Counted from the stretch's first letter, positions 26,365 through 36,528 are shown. The stretch: 64,000 nucleotides of DNA from Gudongella sp964575895 (GCA_964575895.1 CAZNTE010000001.1:1-64000), one strand, 5' to 3'. Numbers and translations: made by a program. The notes: a model not told the origin generated them from the letters alone.

Positions 26365-26937
26365 ATGAGTATATTTGCCATAATGGTATCAAGTATTTTG
26401 GTTAATAACTATGTATTTGCAAGATTTTTAGGAATTTGTCCCTTCCTTGGTGTTTCAAACAAAATGGAGACAGCCACAGGAATGGGTATTGCAGTTACAT
26501 TTGTAACTACTTTAGCATCAGTTATTACTTATATTATTCAACATGCTATTCTTAATAATTTAGGATTAGAGTACTTACAAACAATCGTATTTATTTTAGT
26601 AATTGCTTCTTTAGTACAGTTCGTTGAACTTGCTCTTAAGAAAATAAGCCCTGGACTATATAGTGCTATGGGAGTATATCTTCCTCTTATAACTACAAAC
26701 TGTATAGTACTTGGAGTTGCAATACTAAATATTCAAGAAGGTTATAGTTTAATTCAAACAACTACAAATGCTGTAGGAGCATCCTTAGGATTCTTCCTTG
26801 CACTTGTTTTAATAGCTGCTTTAAGAGAAAAAATGGATATTGCTGATATCCCTGAATCTTTAGCAGGTTTTCCTATCACCTTGATCGCTGCTGGTTTAAT
26901 GTCCATTGCCTTTGCTGGCTTTGCTGGACTAGTATAG
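26365..26937 (+). CDS. rnfA: Rnf complex subunit A
   Basis: This 190-residue membrane subunit is homologous to RnfE but of opposite topology. VNNYVFARFLGICPFLGVS and the conserved LPLITTNCIVLGVA-like segment near residue 110 carry the paired membrane cysteines that hold an intramembrane iron-sulfur centre in this family. The start follows GAAGGGGG. Confidence 0.95.
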   Translation: MSIFAIMVSSILVNNYVFARFLGICPFLGVSNKMETATGMGIAVTFVTTLASVITYIIQHAILNNLGLEYLQTIVFILVIASLVQFVELALKKISPGLYSAMGVYLPLITTNCIVLGVAILNIQEGYSLIQTTTNAVGASLGFFLALVLIAALREKMDIADIPESLAGFPITLIAAGLMSIAFAGFAGLV

Positions 26938-26949
26938 GAGGTGGGACAG

Positions 26950-27777
26950 ATGAGTTCAATAATTAATCCTGTTGTAGTATTAGGAGGATTAGGACTTTTA
27001 TTTGGGGTCCTACTATCAATTGCTTCAAAGGTGTTTGCAGTATATGTTGATCCAAAGGTAGAAGAACTACTTAATGCTCTACCAGGAGCAAACTGTGGAG
27101 CTTGTGGTTTCCCAGGATGTGCTGGATTAGCAGGTGCATTAGCAGAAGGCAAAGCTCCAACAAATGCTTGTTCAATTGGTGGACAGAAGGTTGCTAATCA
27201 CGTGGCTGAAATTCTTGGAGTAAATGCTGCTTCATTTGACAAAAAGGTTGCAGTTGTACTTTGTCAGGGTGATTGTGATAAAGCAAAAGATAAATATAAA
27301 TATCAAGGAATAAAGGATTGCAGAGTACAATCAACATTGGCTGGTGGACAGAAGGAATGTTCATTTGGATGTGTGGGTTGTGGAAGCTGCTTTGATGTTT
27401 GTGAATTCAATGCAATCAGAATGATAAATGGTATAGCAGTAGTTAATGCAGAAAACTGTACAGCATGTAATAAGTGTGTTGAGATTTGTCCAAAAAATAT
27501 AATTGAATTGGTGCCTTATGAAAGTCATGCAGTTGTTAAATGTATGAGTAAGGATCCAGGTAAAATAGTTAGAAGTCATTGCTCAGTTGGATGTATTGGA
27601 TGTCAAATATGCGTTAAGAATTGTCCAACAGAAGCATTTAGTTTCGAGAACAATTTAGCTAAAATTAATTATGAAAAATGTATAAATTGCATGGTATGCG
27701 TTGAGAAGTGTCCTACAAATGCCATAGATAACACGTCTATTATAAGTGAAGAATTTGCTAAGAGTTTTGCAAGCTAA
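26950..27777 (+). CDS. rnfB: Rnf complex subunit B
   Basis: This 275-residue electron-entry subunit accepts electrons from ferredoxin. An N-terminal membrane helix is followed by the Fe-S motif GANCGACGFPGCAG and several ferredoxin-type CxxCxxCxxxC repeats (CVGCGSCFDVC, CTACNKCVEIC, CIGCQICVKNC, CINCMVCVEKC). ATG 26950 is preferred because GGAGGTG lies five bases upstream. A strong terminator follows. Confidence 0.96.
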   Translation: MSSIINPVVVLGGLGLLFGVLLSIASKVFAVYVDPKVEELLNALPGANCGACGFPGCAGLAGALAEGKAPTNACSIGGQKVANHVAEILGVNAASFDKKVAVVLCQGDCDKAKDKYKYQGIKDCRVQSTLAGGQKECSFGCVGCGSCFDVCEFNAIRMINGIAVVNAENCTACNKCVEICPKNIIELVPYESHAVVKCMSKDPGKIVRSHCSVGCIGCQICVKNCPTEAFSFENNLAKINYEKCINCMVCVEKCPTNAIDNTSIISEEFAKSFAS

Positions 27778-27803
27778 AATAGAGCCCTCGGGCTCTATTT
27801 TTA
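27776..27803 (+). terminator. Rho-independent terminator of the rnf operon
   Basis: ATAGAGCC (27779-27786) pairs with GGCTCTAT (27791-27798) around CTCG-type loop bases and runs into five or more Ts. Confidence 0.85.
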
Positions 27804-27883
27804 AGTTTATTGTAACTTGTAAATAGAAATTAATAATGATAAACTATAGTGTGTGGTATTTTGACCAAGGATTGGATGATATT

Positions 27884-28264
27884 ATGACTAAGGGAGATAA
27901 ATTCTTAATAGCTTTTATTATATTACTGAGTATAAGTTCCTTTGCTTATATAAATCGATATGCATTTGCTGATGTGGATAAGTATGTAAGTGTACAGGTA
28001 GATGGTGTTGAAATCAAGAAAATCCTATTCGACCCTCAATTAGTAGGGCATACCATCCCTGTTCAAACTGAGTATGGGTATAATTTGATTGAACTTGGAG
28101 ATGAAAGAGTTAGGGTTATAGAGGCTGATTGCCCAGATAAGATTGACGTAAAACAAGGGCATATTCACAGGGTCGGTGAGACCATAGTATGTTTACCAAA
28201 TAAAATGGTTATTGAGATTAAGGGTGAAAAAAAGGATTCAGATGTTGATATAATAAGTTATTAA
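27884..28264 (+). CDS. NusG domain II-containing protein
   Basis: This protein of about 126 residues has an N-terminal membrane anchor or signal (KFLIAFIILLSISSFAYI) and an extracellular NusG-II domain (VQVDGVEIKKI, EADCPDKIDVKQGHI, CLPNKMVIEI). It is commonly found beside Rnf and Gx-transporter genes in Clostridia; the function is unknown. Translation could begin at ATG 27836, but ATG 27884 gives the usual family N terminus and has AAGGATTGG upstream. Confidence 0.78.
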   Translation: MTKGDKFLIAFIILLSISSFAYINRYAFADVDKYVSVQVDGVEIKKILFDPQLVGHTIPVQTEYGYNLIELGDERVRVIEADCPDKIDVKQGHIHRVGETIVCLPNKMVIEIKGEKKDSDVDIISY

Positions 28265-28276
28265 AGTGGGGTTTCT

Positions 28277-28807
28277 ATGCGTAAAACAAATAAAATGATC
28301 TTTATATCACTTCTAGTATCTGTAGGACTTGCCTTAAGTGTAATTGAGTCAGCAATTCCATTGCCAATAGCTCTACCAGGAGCGAAGCTCGGTTTATCTA
28401 ATATGGTAGTGATGGTAACCCTAGTGGTGTTTGGATTTAAAGAAGGCATAAAAGTTGCTATGTTAAAGAGCACAGTTTTGATGCTAATAACAGGGAGTAT
28501 AACTTCCTTCTTTTATAGTCTCTCTGGAGCCATACTAAGTTGCATTGTCATGTATATAGCATATAGATATTTTTCGAAAATATTTAGCCTTATTGGAGTC
28601 AGTATAGCAGGAGCTGCTTCCCATAATTTTGCACAAGTAAGTATTGCTGTGCTTATTTTGAATAATCCCAGAATATATTCTTATTTACCATTTTTATTAA
28701 TTACAAGTTTGTTCACAGGCTATTTTGTGGGATTGTCTTCAATATATATTGTGGACAACTTAAGGAAGAACTTTAGAATACTTTTTCAAAAACAGGTGGT
28801 TAAATGA
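28277..28807 (+). CDS. Gx transporter family membrane protein
   Basis: This 176-residue integral membrane protein has about five membrane segments and the family hallmark SAIPLPIALPGAKLGLSNMV near residues 29-48. It resembles the S-component-like Gx/HepT group, which is named inconsistently, including as a heptaprenyl diphosphate synthase component; substrate transport is more likely. It overlaps maf by 4 bases. Confidence 0.75.
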   Translation: MRKTNKMIFISLLVSVGLALSVIESAIPLPIALPGAKLGLSNMVVMVTLVVFGFKEGIKVAMLKSTVLMLITGSITSFFYSLSGAILSCIVMYIAYRYFSKIFSLIGVSIAGAASHNFAQVSIAVLILNNPRIYSYLPFLLITSLFTGYFVGLSSIYIVDNLRKNFRILFQKQVVK

Positions 28808-29382
28808 AAAAAATAATACTAGCATCATCATCACCAAGAAGAATAGAATTACTCAAACAAATAGGTATAAATCCACAAGTAATTAAAAGCAAAATTGAAG
28901 AAACCATAAGAGAATTTGAAATTCCTGAGCAAGTAGCCATGAGTTTAGCTTTTAGAAAAGCATATGGTGTAGCCCTTAATGAAAACCAAGGAATATTCAT
29001 AGGTGCTGATACCATAGTGGTTTTTGAGGATGAGATACTAGGAAAACCAAAGGATAAGGAAGATGCTTTTTTTATGCTTAAAAAACTTAGTAATAAGGAG
29101 CATTATGTTATTACGGGTTTTTCAATTTTAGATCTGGTTAATGGAATAAAGATAGTAGATTATGAAAAGACTAAAGTTACATTTAATGAACTTACCGAGG
29201 ATAGGATAAAGGCATATATTGAAACAAATGAACCACTGGACAAAGCTGCCGCATATGGGATACAAGGAAAAGGTGCTTTATTGGTTAAGAGATTAGAAGG
29301 ATGTTATTTTAATGTTGTAGGATTACCTTTAAGTAAAGTTGAGTATTATTTAAGAAATTATTTTAATATAAATACATTATAA
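28804..29382 (+). CDS. maf: Maf-family nucleotide pyrophosphatase
   Basis: This 192-residue house-cleaning enzyme hydrolyses dTTP, UTP or modified nucleotides. ILASSSPRRIELL at the N terminus, GADTIVVFEDEILGKP near residue 69, and KAAAYGIQGKGA are all conserved. It leads into the radC-mreBCD cluster, the common Firmicute order. Confidence 0.94.
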   Translation: MKKIILASSSPRRIELLKQIGINPQVIKSKIEETIREFEIPEQVAMSLAFRKAYGVALNENQGIFIGADTIVVFEDEILGKPKDKEDAFFMLKKLSNKEHYVITGFSILDLVNGIKIVDYEKTKVTFNELTEDRIKAYIETNEPLDKAAAYGIQGKGALLVKRLEGCYFNVVGLPLSKVEYYLRNYFNINTL

Positions 29383-29399
29383 AGGATGATGACTAAAAC

Positions 29400-30107
29400 A
29401 TGAGCAAAAGTGTATCGACTTACAAGAACTATACTATTAAAGAAATGCCAATTAGTGAAAGGCCTCAGGAGAAACTTATGACTTTAGGCACAGCATCACT
29501 ATCAAATGCAGAATTAATGGCAGTTATTATCAGAACTGGTCAAGGGAATGAAACAGCAATTGAATTATCTAGAAGATTGTTAAACAAGGACAAAAGAGGA
29601 ATTGGATATTTGGCAGATGCATCAGTTAAGGATTTAACTGAGATTAGGGGTATTGGAGATTGCAAAGCGTCACAAATATTAGCAGCATTAGAACTGGGAA
29701 AAAGATTAAGAAGAATGGGAGTTTTTGATAAAGTCAGAGTTACATCACCTGAGGTGGTTGCAAACCTAGTGATGGAAGAAATGAAATTTCTTCAAAAAGA
29801 ACACTTTAATATTGTAATTTTAGATACAAAAAATCAAATTATTTCTATAGAAAATATTTCCATTGGAACACTTAATGCATCAATAGTTCATCCAAGGGAT
29901 GTATATAAAGCAGCAATTCAAAAAAATGGCAATGCCATTATTCTAGTACATAATCATCCAAGTGGTGATGTGACACCAAGCAATGAAGATATTAACATAA
30001 CTAAGCGGTTGGTAGAAGCAGGAAACCTAATGGGGATAAAGGTACTAGATCATTTAATCATAGGATATGAGACATATTTAAGTATGAAAGAGAAAAATTT
30101 AATGTAA
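29400..30107 (+). CDS. radC: RadC/YsxA JAB-domain protein
   Basis: This 235-residue protein has an N-terminal helix-hairpin-helix (LTEIRGIGDCKASQI) and a C-terminal JAMM/JAB fold, with the metal motif HNHPSGDVTPSNED near residue 185. Despite the name, its role in repair is not settled. It precedes mreB by 17 bases. Confidence 0.93.
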   Translation: MSKSVSTYKNYTIKEMPISERPQEKLMTLGTASLSNAELMAVIIRTGQGNETAIELSRRLLNKDKRGIGYLADASVKDLTEIRGIGDCKASQILAALELGKRLRRMGVFDKVRVTSPEVVANLVMEEMKFLQKEHFNIVILDTKNQIISIENISIGTLNASIVHPRDVYKAAIQKNGNAIILVHNHPSGDVTPSNEDINITKRLVEAGNLMGIKVLDHLIIGYETYLSMKEKNLM

Positions 30108-30124
30108 TGATGGAGGAAGTATAA

Positions 30125-31153
30125 ATGATTTTTAATGGATTTACAAAAGACATGGGAATTGACTTAGGAACAGCAAATACTTTAGTTTACATGAAAGGTA
30201 AGGGAGTAATTTTAAGAGAACCATCAGTTGTTGCCATAGATAGATACACCAAACAAGTACTAGCAGTTGGAGAAGAAGCTAAGAAGATGATTGGTAGAAC
30301 TCCAGGTAACATAGTAGCTATTAGGCCATTAAAAGATGGAGTAATAGCAGATTTTGATGTTACTCAAGAGATGTTAAAATATTTCATTAGAAAAGCAACA
30401 CAGAAAAAGTCAGTATTTCAACCAAGAGTTGTAGTTTGTGTACCCAGTGGTGTTACAGAAGTTGAGAAAAGAGCTGTTGAGGAAGCAACCATACAAGCTG
30501 GAGCTAAACAAGCATTCTTGATAGAGGAACCTATGGCTGCAGCAATTGGTGCAGGGCTTCCAGTTCAAGAAGCTACTGGAAGTATGGTTGTAGATATAGG
30601 TGGAGGTACCACTGAGGTAGCTGTTATTTCTCTTGGGGGAATAGTTACTAGTAAATCAATAAGGGTTGGCGGTGATGCTCTTGATAATTATATCGTAAAT
30701 TTTGTAAAAAAAGAGCATTCACTTATGATAGGGGAAAGAACTGCTGAAGAAGTAAAAATTAAAATTGGATCAGCTATTCTTGACAATGAAGTAGAAGATA
30801 TGGAAATTAGAGGAAGAGATTTGGTTAGTGGTCTACCTAAGACTCTAATGATAAAAGCATCAGAAATTTATGAGGCTTTAAAAGAGCCGGTAAATAATAT
30901 AATAGATGCGATAAAATCAAATCTTGAGAAGACTCCACCAGAGCTATCATCAGATATAATGGAGCAAGGTATAGTTTTAACAGGTGGAGGAGCCTTGCTA
31001 AATGGATTGGATGTATTAATAACCAAGGAGACAGGGATCCCTGTTATCGTAGCAGAAAATCCTCTCGATTGTGTTGCTTTAGGTACAGGTAAAGCATTAG
31101 ATAGTATTGATATATTAAAGAAAACATCTTCAGACAGAAGAAGAACAAGGTAG
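30125..31153 (+). CDS. mreB: Rod shape-determining protein MreB
   Basis: This 342-residue bacterial actin polymerises under the membrane and guides lateral wall synthesis. The ATP-binding phosphate loops are DLGTANTLVY and DIGGGTTEVAVIS, and the adenosine loop is LTGGGALLNGLD. It is followed by mreC and mreD, which gives the identity over the Mbl paralogue. A rod shape is therefore likely. Confidence 0.96.
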   Translation: MIFNGFTKDMGIDLGTANTLVYMKGKGVILREPSVVAIDRYTKQVLAVGEEAKKMIGRTPGNIVAIRPLKDGVIADFDVTQEMLKYFIRKATQKKSVFQPRVVVCVPSGVTEVEKRAVEEATIQAGAKQAFLIEEPMAAAIGAGLPVQEATGSMVVDIGGGTTEVAVISLGGIVTSKSIRVGGDALDNYIVNFVKKEHSLMIGERTAEEVKIKIGSAILDNEVEDMEIRGRDLVSGLPKTLMIKASEIYEALKEPVNNIIDAIKSNLEKTPPELSSDIMEQGIVLTGGGALLNGLDVLITKETGIPVIVAENPLDCVALGTGKALDSIDILKKTSSDRRRTR

Positions 31154-31162
31154 TGATAGACG

Positions 31163-31999
31163 ATGTATTTTTTTAGAAAATACAAAGAAAGAATGATAGT
31201 AATACTAATTGCTATCATTCTACTTGTAGTTATTGGATATACTAGTGTGGAGAGAGTAAATTTAACTGGACCTGAAAGGTTTATTGGAAATTTACTTTCA
31301 CCAATTAGCAAAGTGACTGTGTCAGCTAAGCATAAAGTGACAGGTCTATTTTCATATGTTGGAAGTATTTTTTCTGCCATGGAGGAAAACGAAAGTATGA
31401 AAGATCAGATAATCCGTCTTGAAATTGAAAAGAGAGAACTTGAGAATATAATCGGAAGATCTGATTTTCTAAGAAATGAACAAAATCTTCTCGATGTGTC
31501 TGATAAAAACTTATTAAGGGCAAAAATTATTGGTAAAGAGCCAGGAAATTGGTATGACAATTTCATAATAGATAAGGGATCAAAAGATGGAATCAATAAG
31601 GGAGATACAATAATTCAAGGAATAGAAGTTCAAAATCAACTCTATGTAGAAGCTTTAATAGGAAGAGTAATAGATGTTGGTGATAATTGGGCAAAAGTAG
31701 TTTCAATAATTGATGAATGGAATAGTGTTTCTTTTAAGATAATTAGAACACAAGATGGAGGCGTGATTTCTGGGAGTATTGATAGTAAATTAGAGGGCTA
31801 TCTCTTCGATTATAGTGCAGATGTTATAAGTGGTGATCAGCTTTATACTTCTGGACTTGGAGGAGTTTATCTAAATGATATTTATATAGGTGAAGTTGAC
31901 GAGGTTATAACTAGTCAGGAAGAATTATCTAAGAGTATTACTGTTAAACCAGCAATTAATTTCAAGAAACTATATAATGTTTTTGTAATAGTAGAGTAA
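31163..31999 (+). CDS. mreC: Rod shape-determining protein MreC
   Basis: This 278-residue protein has one N-terminal membrane helix (about 11-29), a coiled coil (about 70-95) and beta-barrel domains outside. It links MreB to the penicillin-binding protein. ARIIGKEPGNWYDNFIIDKG-type sequence near residue 118 is the family core. It starts 9 bases after mreB. Confidence 0.93.
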   Translation: MYFFRKYKERMIVILIAIILLVVIGYTSVERVNLTGPERFIGNLLSPISKVTVSAKHKVTGLFSYVGSIFSAMEENESMKDQIIRLEIEKRELENIIGRSDFLRNEQNLLDVSDKNLLRAKIIGKEPGNWYDNFIIDKGSKDGINKGDTIIQGIEVQNQLYVEALIGRVIDVGDNWAKVVSIIDEWNSVSFKIIRTQDGGVISGSIDSKLEGYLFDYSADVISGDQLYTSGLGGVYLNDIYIGEVDEVITSQEELSKSITVKPAINFKKLYNVFVIVE

Positions 32000-32011
32000 G
32001 AGGGGTATTTT

Positions 32012-32515
32012 GTGACAAATTTAATGATAGGTCTAACAATAACATTTAATATTATATTTCAAATAACAATTCTTCCAGACTTGAGAGTTTTTGGCATAGT
32101 TCCCAATACTTCTTTGGTTATTGTTGTTATTTTAGCATTATTAAAAGGTCGAATCTATGGTGGAATTACTGGTATCATCATCGGATTTATTCAGGATATA
32201 CTTTTTTCAACTGTTATAGGGGTTAATGCTTTCATATATTTTTTCGTTGGATATTTTACTGGGTTTGCAAAAGATTCCTTCGCAAGAGAAAACATAGTAA
32301 ATCCCATAATATTTAGTGTATTAGCCACAGTTTTTTATAATCTCCTATATTCTTTGTTTATGTTTTTCCTATCAATGGATATTACTATAATTCAGGCTGT
32401 TAGAAGCATTATTAGCTTGGAGATAATATCAAACGCCATAGTAGCTGCAATTATATATAAGTTGTTACAAAAGATTTTTTCTCAACCAAAGATAAGGTTT
32501 ACTAGGAATAGGTGA
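32012..32515 (+). CDS. mreD: Rod shape-determining protein MreD
   Basis: This 167-residue membrane protein has five to six membrane segments, GRIYGGITGIIIGFIQDILF-like central sequence and the usual position between mreC and the elongation PBP. GTG is the start after AGAGGGG. Confidence 0.9.
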   Translation: MTNLMIGLTITFNIIFQITILPDLRVFGIVPNTSLVIVVILALLKGRIYGGITGIIIGFIQDILFSTVIGVNAFIYFFVGYFTGFAKDSFARENIVNPIIFSVLATVFYNLLYSLFMFFLSMDITIIQAVRSIISLEIISNAIVAAIIYKLLQKIFSQPKIRFTRNR

Positions 32516-32519
32516 TTTT

Positions 32520-35500
32520 GTGAAATTATGGAAAAAAATATTTAGTAGATACAATATAGTCTCTTATATATTAATAGTCATGACAGTGGCTCTAGTATTT
32601 CAATTAGCTACTCTAACTATTGTTCAAGGAGATTATTATAGGGACCTTTCTGATAATAAGAGAGTAAAAGAAGTTTATACAACTGCACCACGAGGTGAAA
32701 TTAGAGATAGGTATGGAAGATTATTAGCTGGCAATATACCTAGTTTTACTGTGCAATTATTAAAAGATGAAATAAACTTAAGAGACAGATCCCTTAGAAA
32801 TGAATATTTAGTAAGATTAGTTAGACTACTGGAAGAAGATGGAGCTCCATATTCAAATGAATTTCCTATAGAACTTAATGTTTTTAAATATAAAAGTACA
32901 TTCATGTATTCAGAGAATGATTTTTCTCCATTGGATAAAGTTATAGATATAATAATCGAAAACGACTTATTAGGTGATATTTTAGCCAGTAAGTTTAGAA
33001 AACCATATGTTGATCATTATGAGTTTAATATTGTAAAAAGAGCTGTGGATGCTCTTCTAGATAAAGAGATATATCCTAAAGCTCAGTCTGAATTTGAAGA
33101 TGAAAACTTGTATATAAATCATATTAATGAGCTTATAAATAATGATAAGATTATTATAAGAAAGCTATTGGATCACTCAATATCAAGAAAGTTAGCTTTT
33201 GATGTAATAAGAAATAATAATTTAGAAGATGACTTAAAACTAGATGATTTTTCGGTAACTTATTTGGATGAATATACTGCACTAAAGACAGACTTAATCA
33301 ATACTTATGAATACATTACTTATAACTCATCAGCCAAGGACGATTTTATTAATCTTGTGAAACAAGTAGCCCTAGAATCTTTGTTGAATAGATCGATAAT
33401 CTTAGATGAAGGAAAAGAAGAAGTATTTATTCCTGGGGATTATTTGATTCAAATGATACGTAGCAAGGGGGAGGAGCCCATTGCTGAAGTCGCACAAAGA
33501 GAAGACTCAGTAGATATTATTTATAAGGTGATAGATTTATCATCCCAAAATGAAGAGGAGCCATTAAAATTACTTATTAAACAAGCAGAAGAAATTGGAA
33601 TTTTAAATGATTTTATAGTTAGTGACAATATAAAATTTCATGCTCAAAACCAACTAATTATGAATGGTGTAAATCCTAGAATATCTGTAGGTGGAGATAT
33701 TGAATATGTGTACCTAAATAATCTAGAGACATTCTTGGCAGCCAATAACATCAGTGATTATGAAGACCTGAAACAGGTATATGAAGATATTAGAATTAGG
33801 TACACTATAGACGAGAAGATAAGCGTTTATGAAGCAAGATCAATTCTTGGTTTAGTGAATCAAATAAACAGTCAAGGACACTTGGCTTACCAACCAATTA
33901 ATATAGCCTATGGCATAAAGGATGAAACAGTAGCTAGAATTGAAGAAGATTTATCAGAAATACCAGGAATAAATATATCCGTGGAACCTGTTAGATACTA
34001 TCCTGAAGGCACATCTGCTGCACACATATTAGGTTATCTTGGCAAGATAAGTCAAAGCAATGAGATAAACAAATATATAGGAGAGTACGGGTATTCCCCG
34101 AGTGCATTAATTGGAAAAACTGGAATTGAGGAAAGTTTTGAATTGGAATTAAGCGGTAAAAGTGGAATAAAAAAAGTTGAAGTGGATGTGGTAGGAAATA
34201 CTACTAATATAATAGAAGAGATAAAACCAGTTCCAGGTGACAATCTATACTTGTCAATAGATTTTAAACTTCAACAAGTAGCTGAAGAAGCTATGAAACA
34301 TACCTTAGAACAATTAAGTACAGGTGGAATGTATGAAAGCCCTTGGGGAAATTATCAGTTTGGAATTCACAATAGAAAAAGAAGACCATATATCAATGCC
34401 ACATCGGGATCTGTTGTCGTATTGGATGTTAAGACTGGTGAAACACTGGCAATGGTTAGTTACCCATCATATGATCCAAATTTATTCTCCACTGGTATCA
34501 GCAACTCTGACTGGCTAAGCTTATTTCCTGAAGAAGAAAATAATCCATTAGCCCCAAGACCCTTATACAATATTGCTACACAAACTGCAATACAGCCAGG
34601 TTCTACTTTTAAAATGGTAACTGGGCTTGCAGCTTTGGAAAAAGGTCTAAATCCTTTGTTGAAAATAAGAGATATGGGTTATGTTACAGTAGGAGATAGA
34701 AGATTCCACTGTTTGATTTATACCAACACAGGTGGAACACATGGTTATGAAAACTTTTATGAAGCTTTAAGAGATTCATGCAACTATTATTTTTATAGTT
34801 TAGCTATTGGAAGAAATCAGAGAACCAATGAAAGTATAGGAGTTAAAATCGAAATAGAAGATATTGTTGATATTTCTAAGAAACTTGGACTAAATGATAA
34901 AACTGGGATAGAAATAAATGTTCCTGCTGAAGTATCTGGTGGAGTTCCAGATCCTCAAAGAAAAATTATAACCACTAAATATTTACTAAAACAGTTATTA
35001 AACAGAACAATTAGAGAATATATAATGGACAATGTAGAAATATCAGAGGAAGAAATATCTGGGATTATAGAAGAGATAATATCCTGGACTGAGTATGAAG
35101 AGCCTATAACAAGGGCAGAAGTGGTACGAAGATTGACTGCCTTTGGAATAGAACCGGAATTGAGATTGCCAGGGGAGAGGGAAGGATTAGCTGATAAAAT
35201 CAAGTATACCTACTTGAATCAGGCTGGTTGGAATATAGCTGATACACTTAATGTTACCATTGGGCAAGGGCAAAGTGCCTATACCCCTATACAAATGGCT
35301 AATTATATAGCAACCATAGCCAATGGTGGTTACCACAATAAAGTAACCTTAATAGATAGTATAAGAGATTACAATAATGATGCCCTACTATATGAGCATC
35401 AGGTAGATAATAAGTTAATAGAGCTGAATAATTATGAAAATCTTGAGCATGTAAAAATTGGAATGCAGATGGTCGCTGACGATGGTACTGCCAGAAGAGT

Positions 35501-35780
35501 ATTTGCAAATTTTCCAGTTGATGTTGGAGTAAAAACAGGTACTGCTGAAAGAAGTGGTATTAATCCTGCCACAGGAGACACTTATGATGATTTTGCATGG
35601 TTTGTGGGATTTGCACCTTATGATGACCCTGAAATTGCAGTAGCAGCTGTAATCTTCCAAGGGGGATCAGGAGGGTATGCTGCACCTATGGTTAGGGATA
35701 TTATAGCTCAATACTTTGGATTAAATTCCATAGAAGTACAGAATCCATTACCTATTGAAAACACTTTGATATTTGATTAA
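32520..35780 (+). CDS. Penicillin-binding protein 2 (MrdA-type), unusually long
   Basis: This 1086-residue class B PBP is the elongasome transpeptidase. A membrane anchor lies at residues about 12-32, followed by the PBP dimer domain (APRGEIRDRYGR) and then the transpeptidase with Ser695 of STFK, Ser753 of SCN and Lys1005 of KTG. Compared with E. coli PBP2 (633 residues; Ser330), about 365 extra residues lie before the active site. About 95 extra lie between SCN and KTG (the acidic, helical LLKQLLNRTIREYIMDN region). GTG is the start, 4 bases after mreD. Large inserts occur in clostridial PBP2s; their role is unknown. Confidence 0.9.
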   Translation: MKLWKKIFSRYNIVSYILIVMTVALVFQLATLTIVQGDYYRDLSDNKRVKEVYTTAPRGEIRDRYGRLLAGNIPSFTVQLLKDEINLRDRSLRNEYLVRLVRLLEEDGAPYSNEFPIELNVFKYKSTFMYSENDFSPLDKVIDIIIENDLLGDILASKFRKPYVDHYEFNIVKRAVDALLDKEIYPKAQSEFEDENLYINHINELINNDKIIIRKLLDHSISRKLAFDVIRNNNLEDDLKLDDFSVTYLDEYTALKTDLINTYEYITYNSSAKDDFINLVKQVALESLLNRSIILDEGKEEVFIPGDYLIQMIRSKGEEPIAEVAQREDSVDIIYKVIDLSSQNEEEPLKLLIKQAEEIGILNDFIVSDNIKFHAQNQLIMNGVNPRISVGGDIEYVYLNNLETFLAANNISDYEDLKQVYEDIRIRYTIDEKISVYEARSILGLVNQINSQGHLAYQPINIAYGIKDETVARIEEDLSEIPGINISVEPVRYYPEGTSAAHILGYLGKISQSNEINKYIGEYGYSPSALIGKTGIEESFELELSGKSGIKKVEVDVVGNTTNIIEEIKPVPGDNLYLSIDFKLQQVAEEAMKHTLEQLSTGGMYESPWGNYQFGIHNRKRRPYINATSGSVVVLDVKTGETLAMVSYPSYDPNLFSTGISNSDWLSLFPEEENNPLAPRPLYNIATQTAIQPGSTFKMVTGLAALEKGLNPLLKIRDMGYVTVGDRRFHCLIYTNTGGTHGYENFYEALRDSCNYYFYSLAIGRNQRTNESIGVKIEIEDIVDISKKLGLNDKTGIEINVPAEVSGGVPDPQRKIITTKYLLKQLLNRTIREYIMDNVEISEEEISGIIEEIISWTEYEEPITRAEVVRRLTAFGIEPELRLPGEREGLADKIKYTYLNQAGWNIADTLNVTIGQGQSAYTPIQMANYIATIANGGYHNKVTLIDSIRDYNNDALLYEHQVDNKLIELNNYENLEHVKIGMQMVADDGTARRVFANFPVDVGVKTGTAERSGINPATGDTYDDFAWFVGFAPYDDPEIAVAAVIFQGGSGGYAAPMVRDIIAQYFGLNSIEVQNPLPIENTLIFD

Positions 35781-35860
35781 GGAATTATATGTCAGCATCC
35801 TATAGATTTTTATTATAAAAAAATGTAAAATAGAAGAAGGATTATTATTGGAGGTAATTT

Positions 35861-36514
35861 ATGGTCAGAGACTTAGTTTCAATAAAAGGAGTTGCAGAGG
35901 GAATCTATATCGATGTTAAGGGAAATGACATAGGTTCTATTGGTGAGGAATTGGATAAAAAACTAAATAAATCAGCAGAGTTTTTTAAGGGAGCTAAGTG
36001 CTTAGATATTAGGGGAGAAGAAATTTCTAAAGAAAATGCACTGGAGATTAAATTACTTCTTAAGTATAAGTATGACCTTATAGTAGATATTCCAGAGTTA
36101 TTTAGCACACAATCAAAGGCTGCAGAAAAAGAAGTAGATATTCTGGATGCAAAACCCTTTTCTTTTACAGAGGTTGAGGAAGGAATGACTAAGTTTGTCC
36201 ATGGGACATTAAGATCTGGTCAAGAAATCAGTTTTAATGGAAACATTGTAGTAATTGGAGATGTTAATCCAGGGGCTCTTTTAAGAGCTAAAGGAAATAT
36301 TGTGGTATTAGGAACATTACGAGGTGTAGCTCAAGCTGGAATTGGAGGTAATACAAATGCTGTAGTTGCAGCATATAGCCTTTTACCAACACAACTAAGA
36401 ATTTCAGATATTATAGTTAGACCACCTGAGGATGATGTACAGTATAAGTATCCTGAGATTGCTAAAGTAGTTAATAATGAGGTTGTAATAGAACCTTATT
36501 TACCAAACAAGTAA
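35861..36514 (+). CDS. minC: Septum site-determining protein MinC
   Basis: This 217-residue division inhibitor blocks FtsZ assembly away from mid-cell. The N-terminal domain is followed by the beta-helical C-terminal domain (RSGQEISFNGNIVVIGDVNP, LGTLRGVAQAG). The 80-base gap after the PBP gene has an AT-rich stretch with TATAAA/TAAAAT that could be a promoter. The start follows TTGGAGG. Confidence 0.94.
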   Translation: MVRDLVSIKGVAEGIYIDVKGNDIGSIGEELDKKLNKSAEFFKGAKCLDIRGEEISKENALEIKLLLKYKYDLIVDIPELFSTQSKAAEKEVDILDAKPFSFTEVEEGMTKFVHGTLRSGQEISFNGNIVVIGDVNPGALLRAKGNIVVLGTLRGVAQAGIGGNTNAVVAAYSLLPTQLRISDIIVRPPEDDVQYKYPEIAKVVNNEVVIEPYLPNK

Positions 36515-36528
36515 AGGGAGGAAGTTGA

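Noticed and set aside
26754..27152. 132-codon minus-strand frame opposite rnfA/rnfB
   Set aside because: Low-complexity Ala/Pro/Ser composition, no ribosome site and full overlap with two certain genes.
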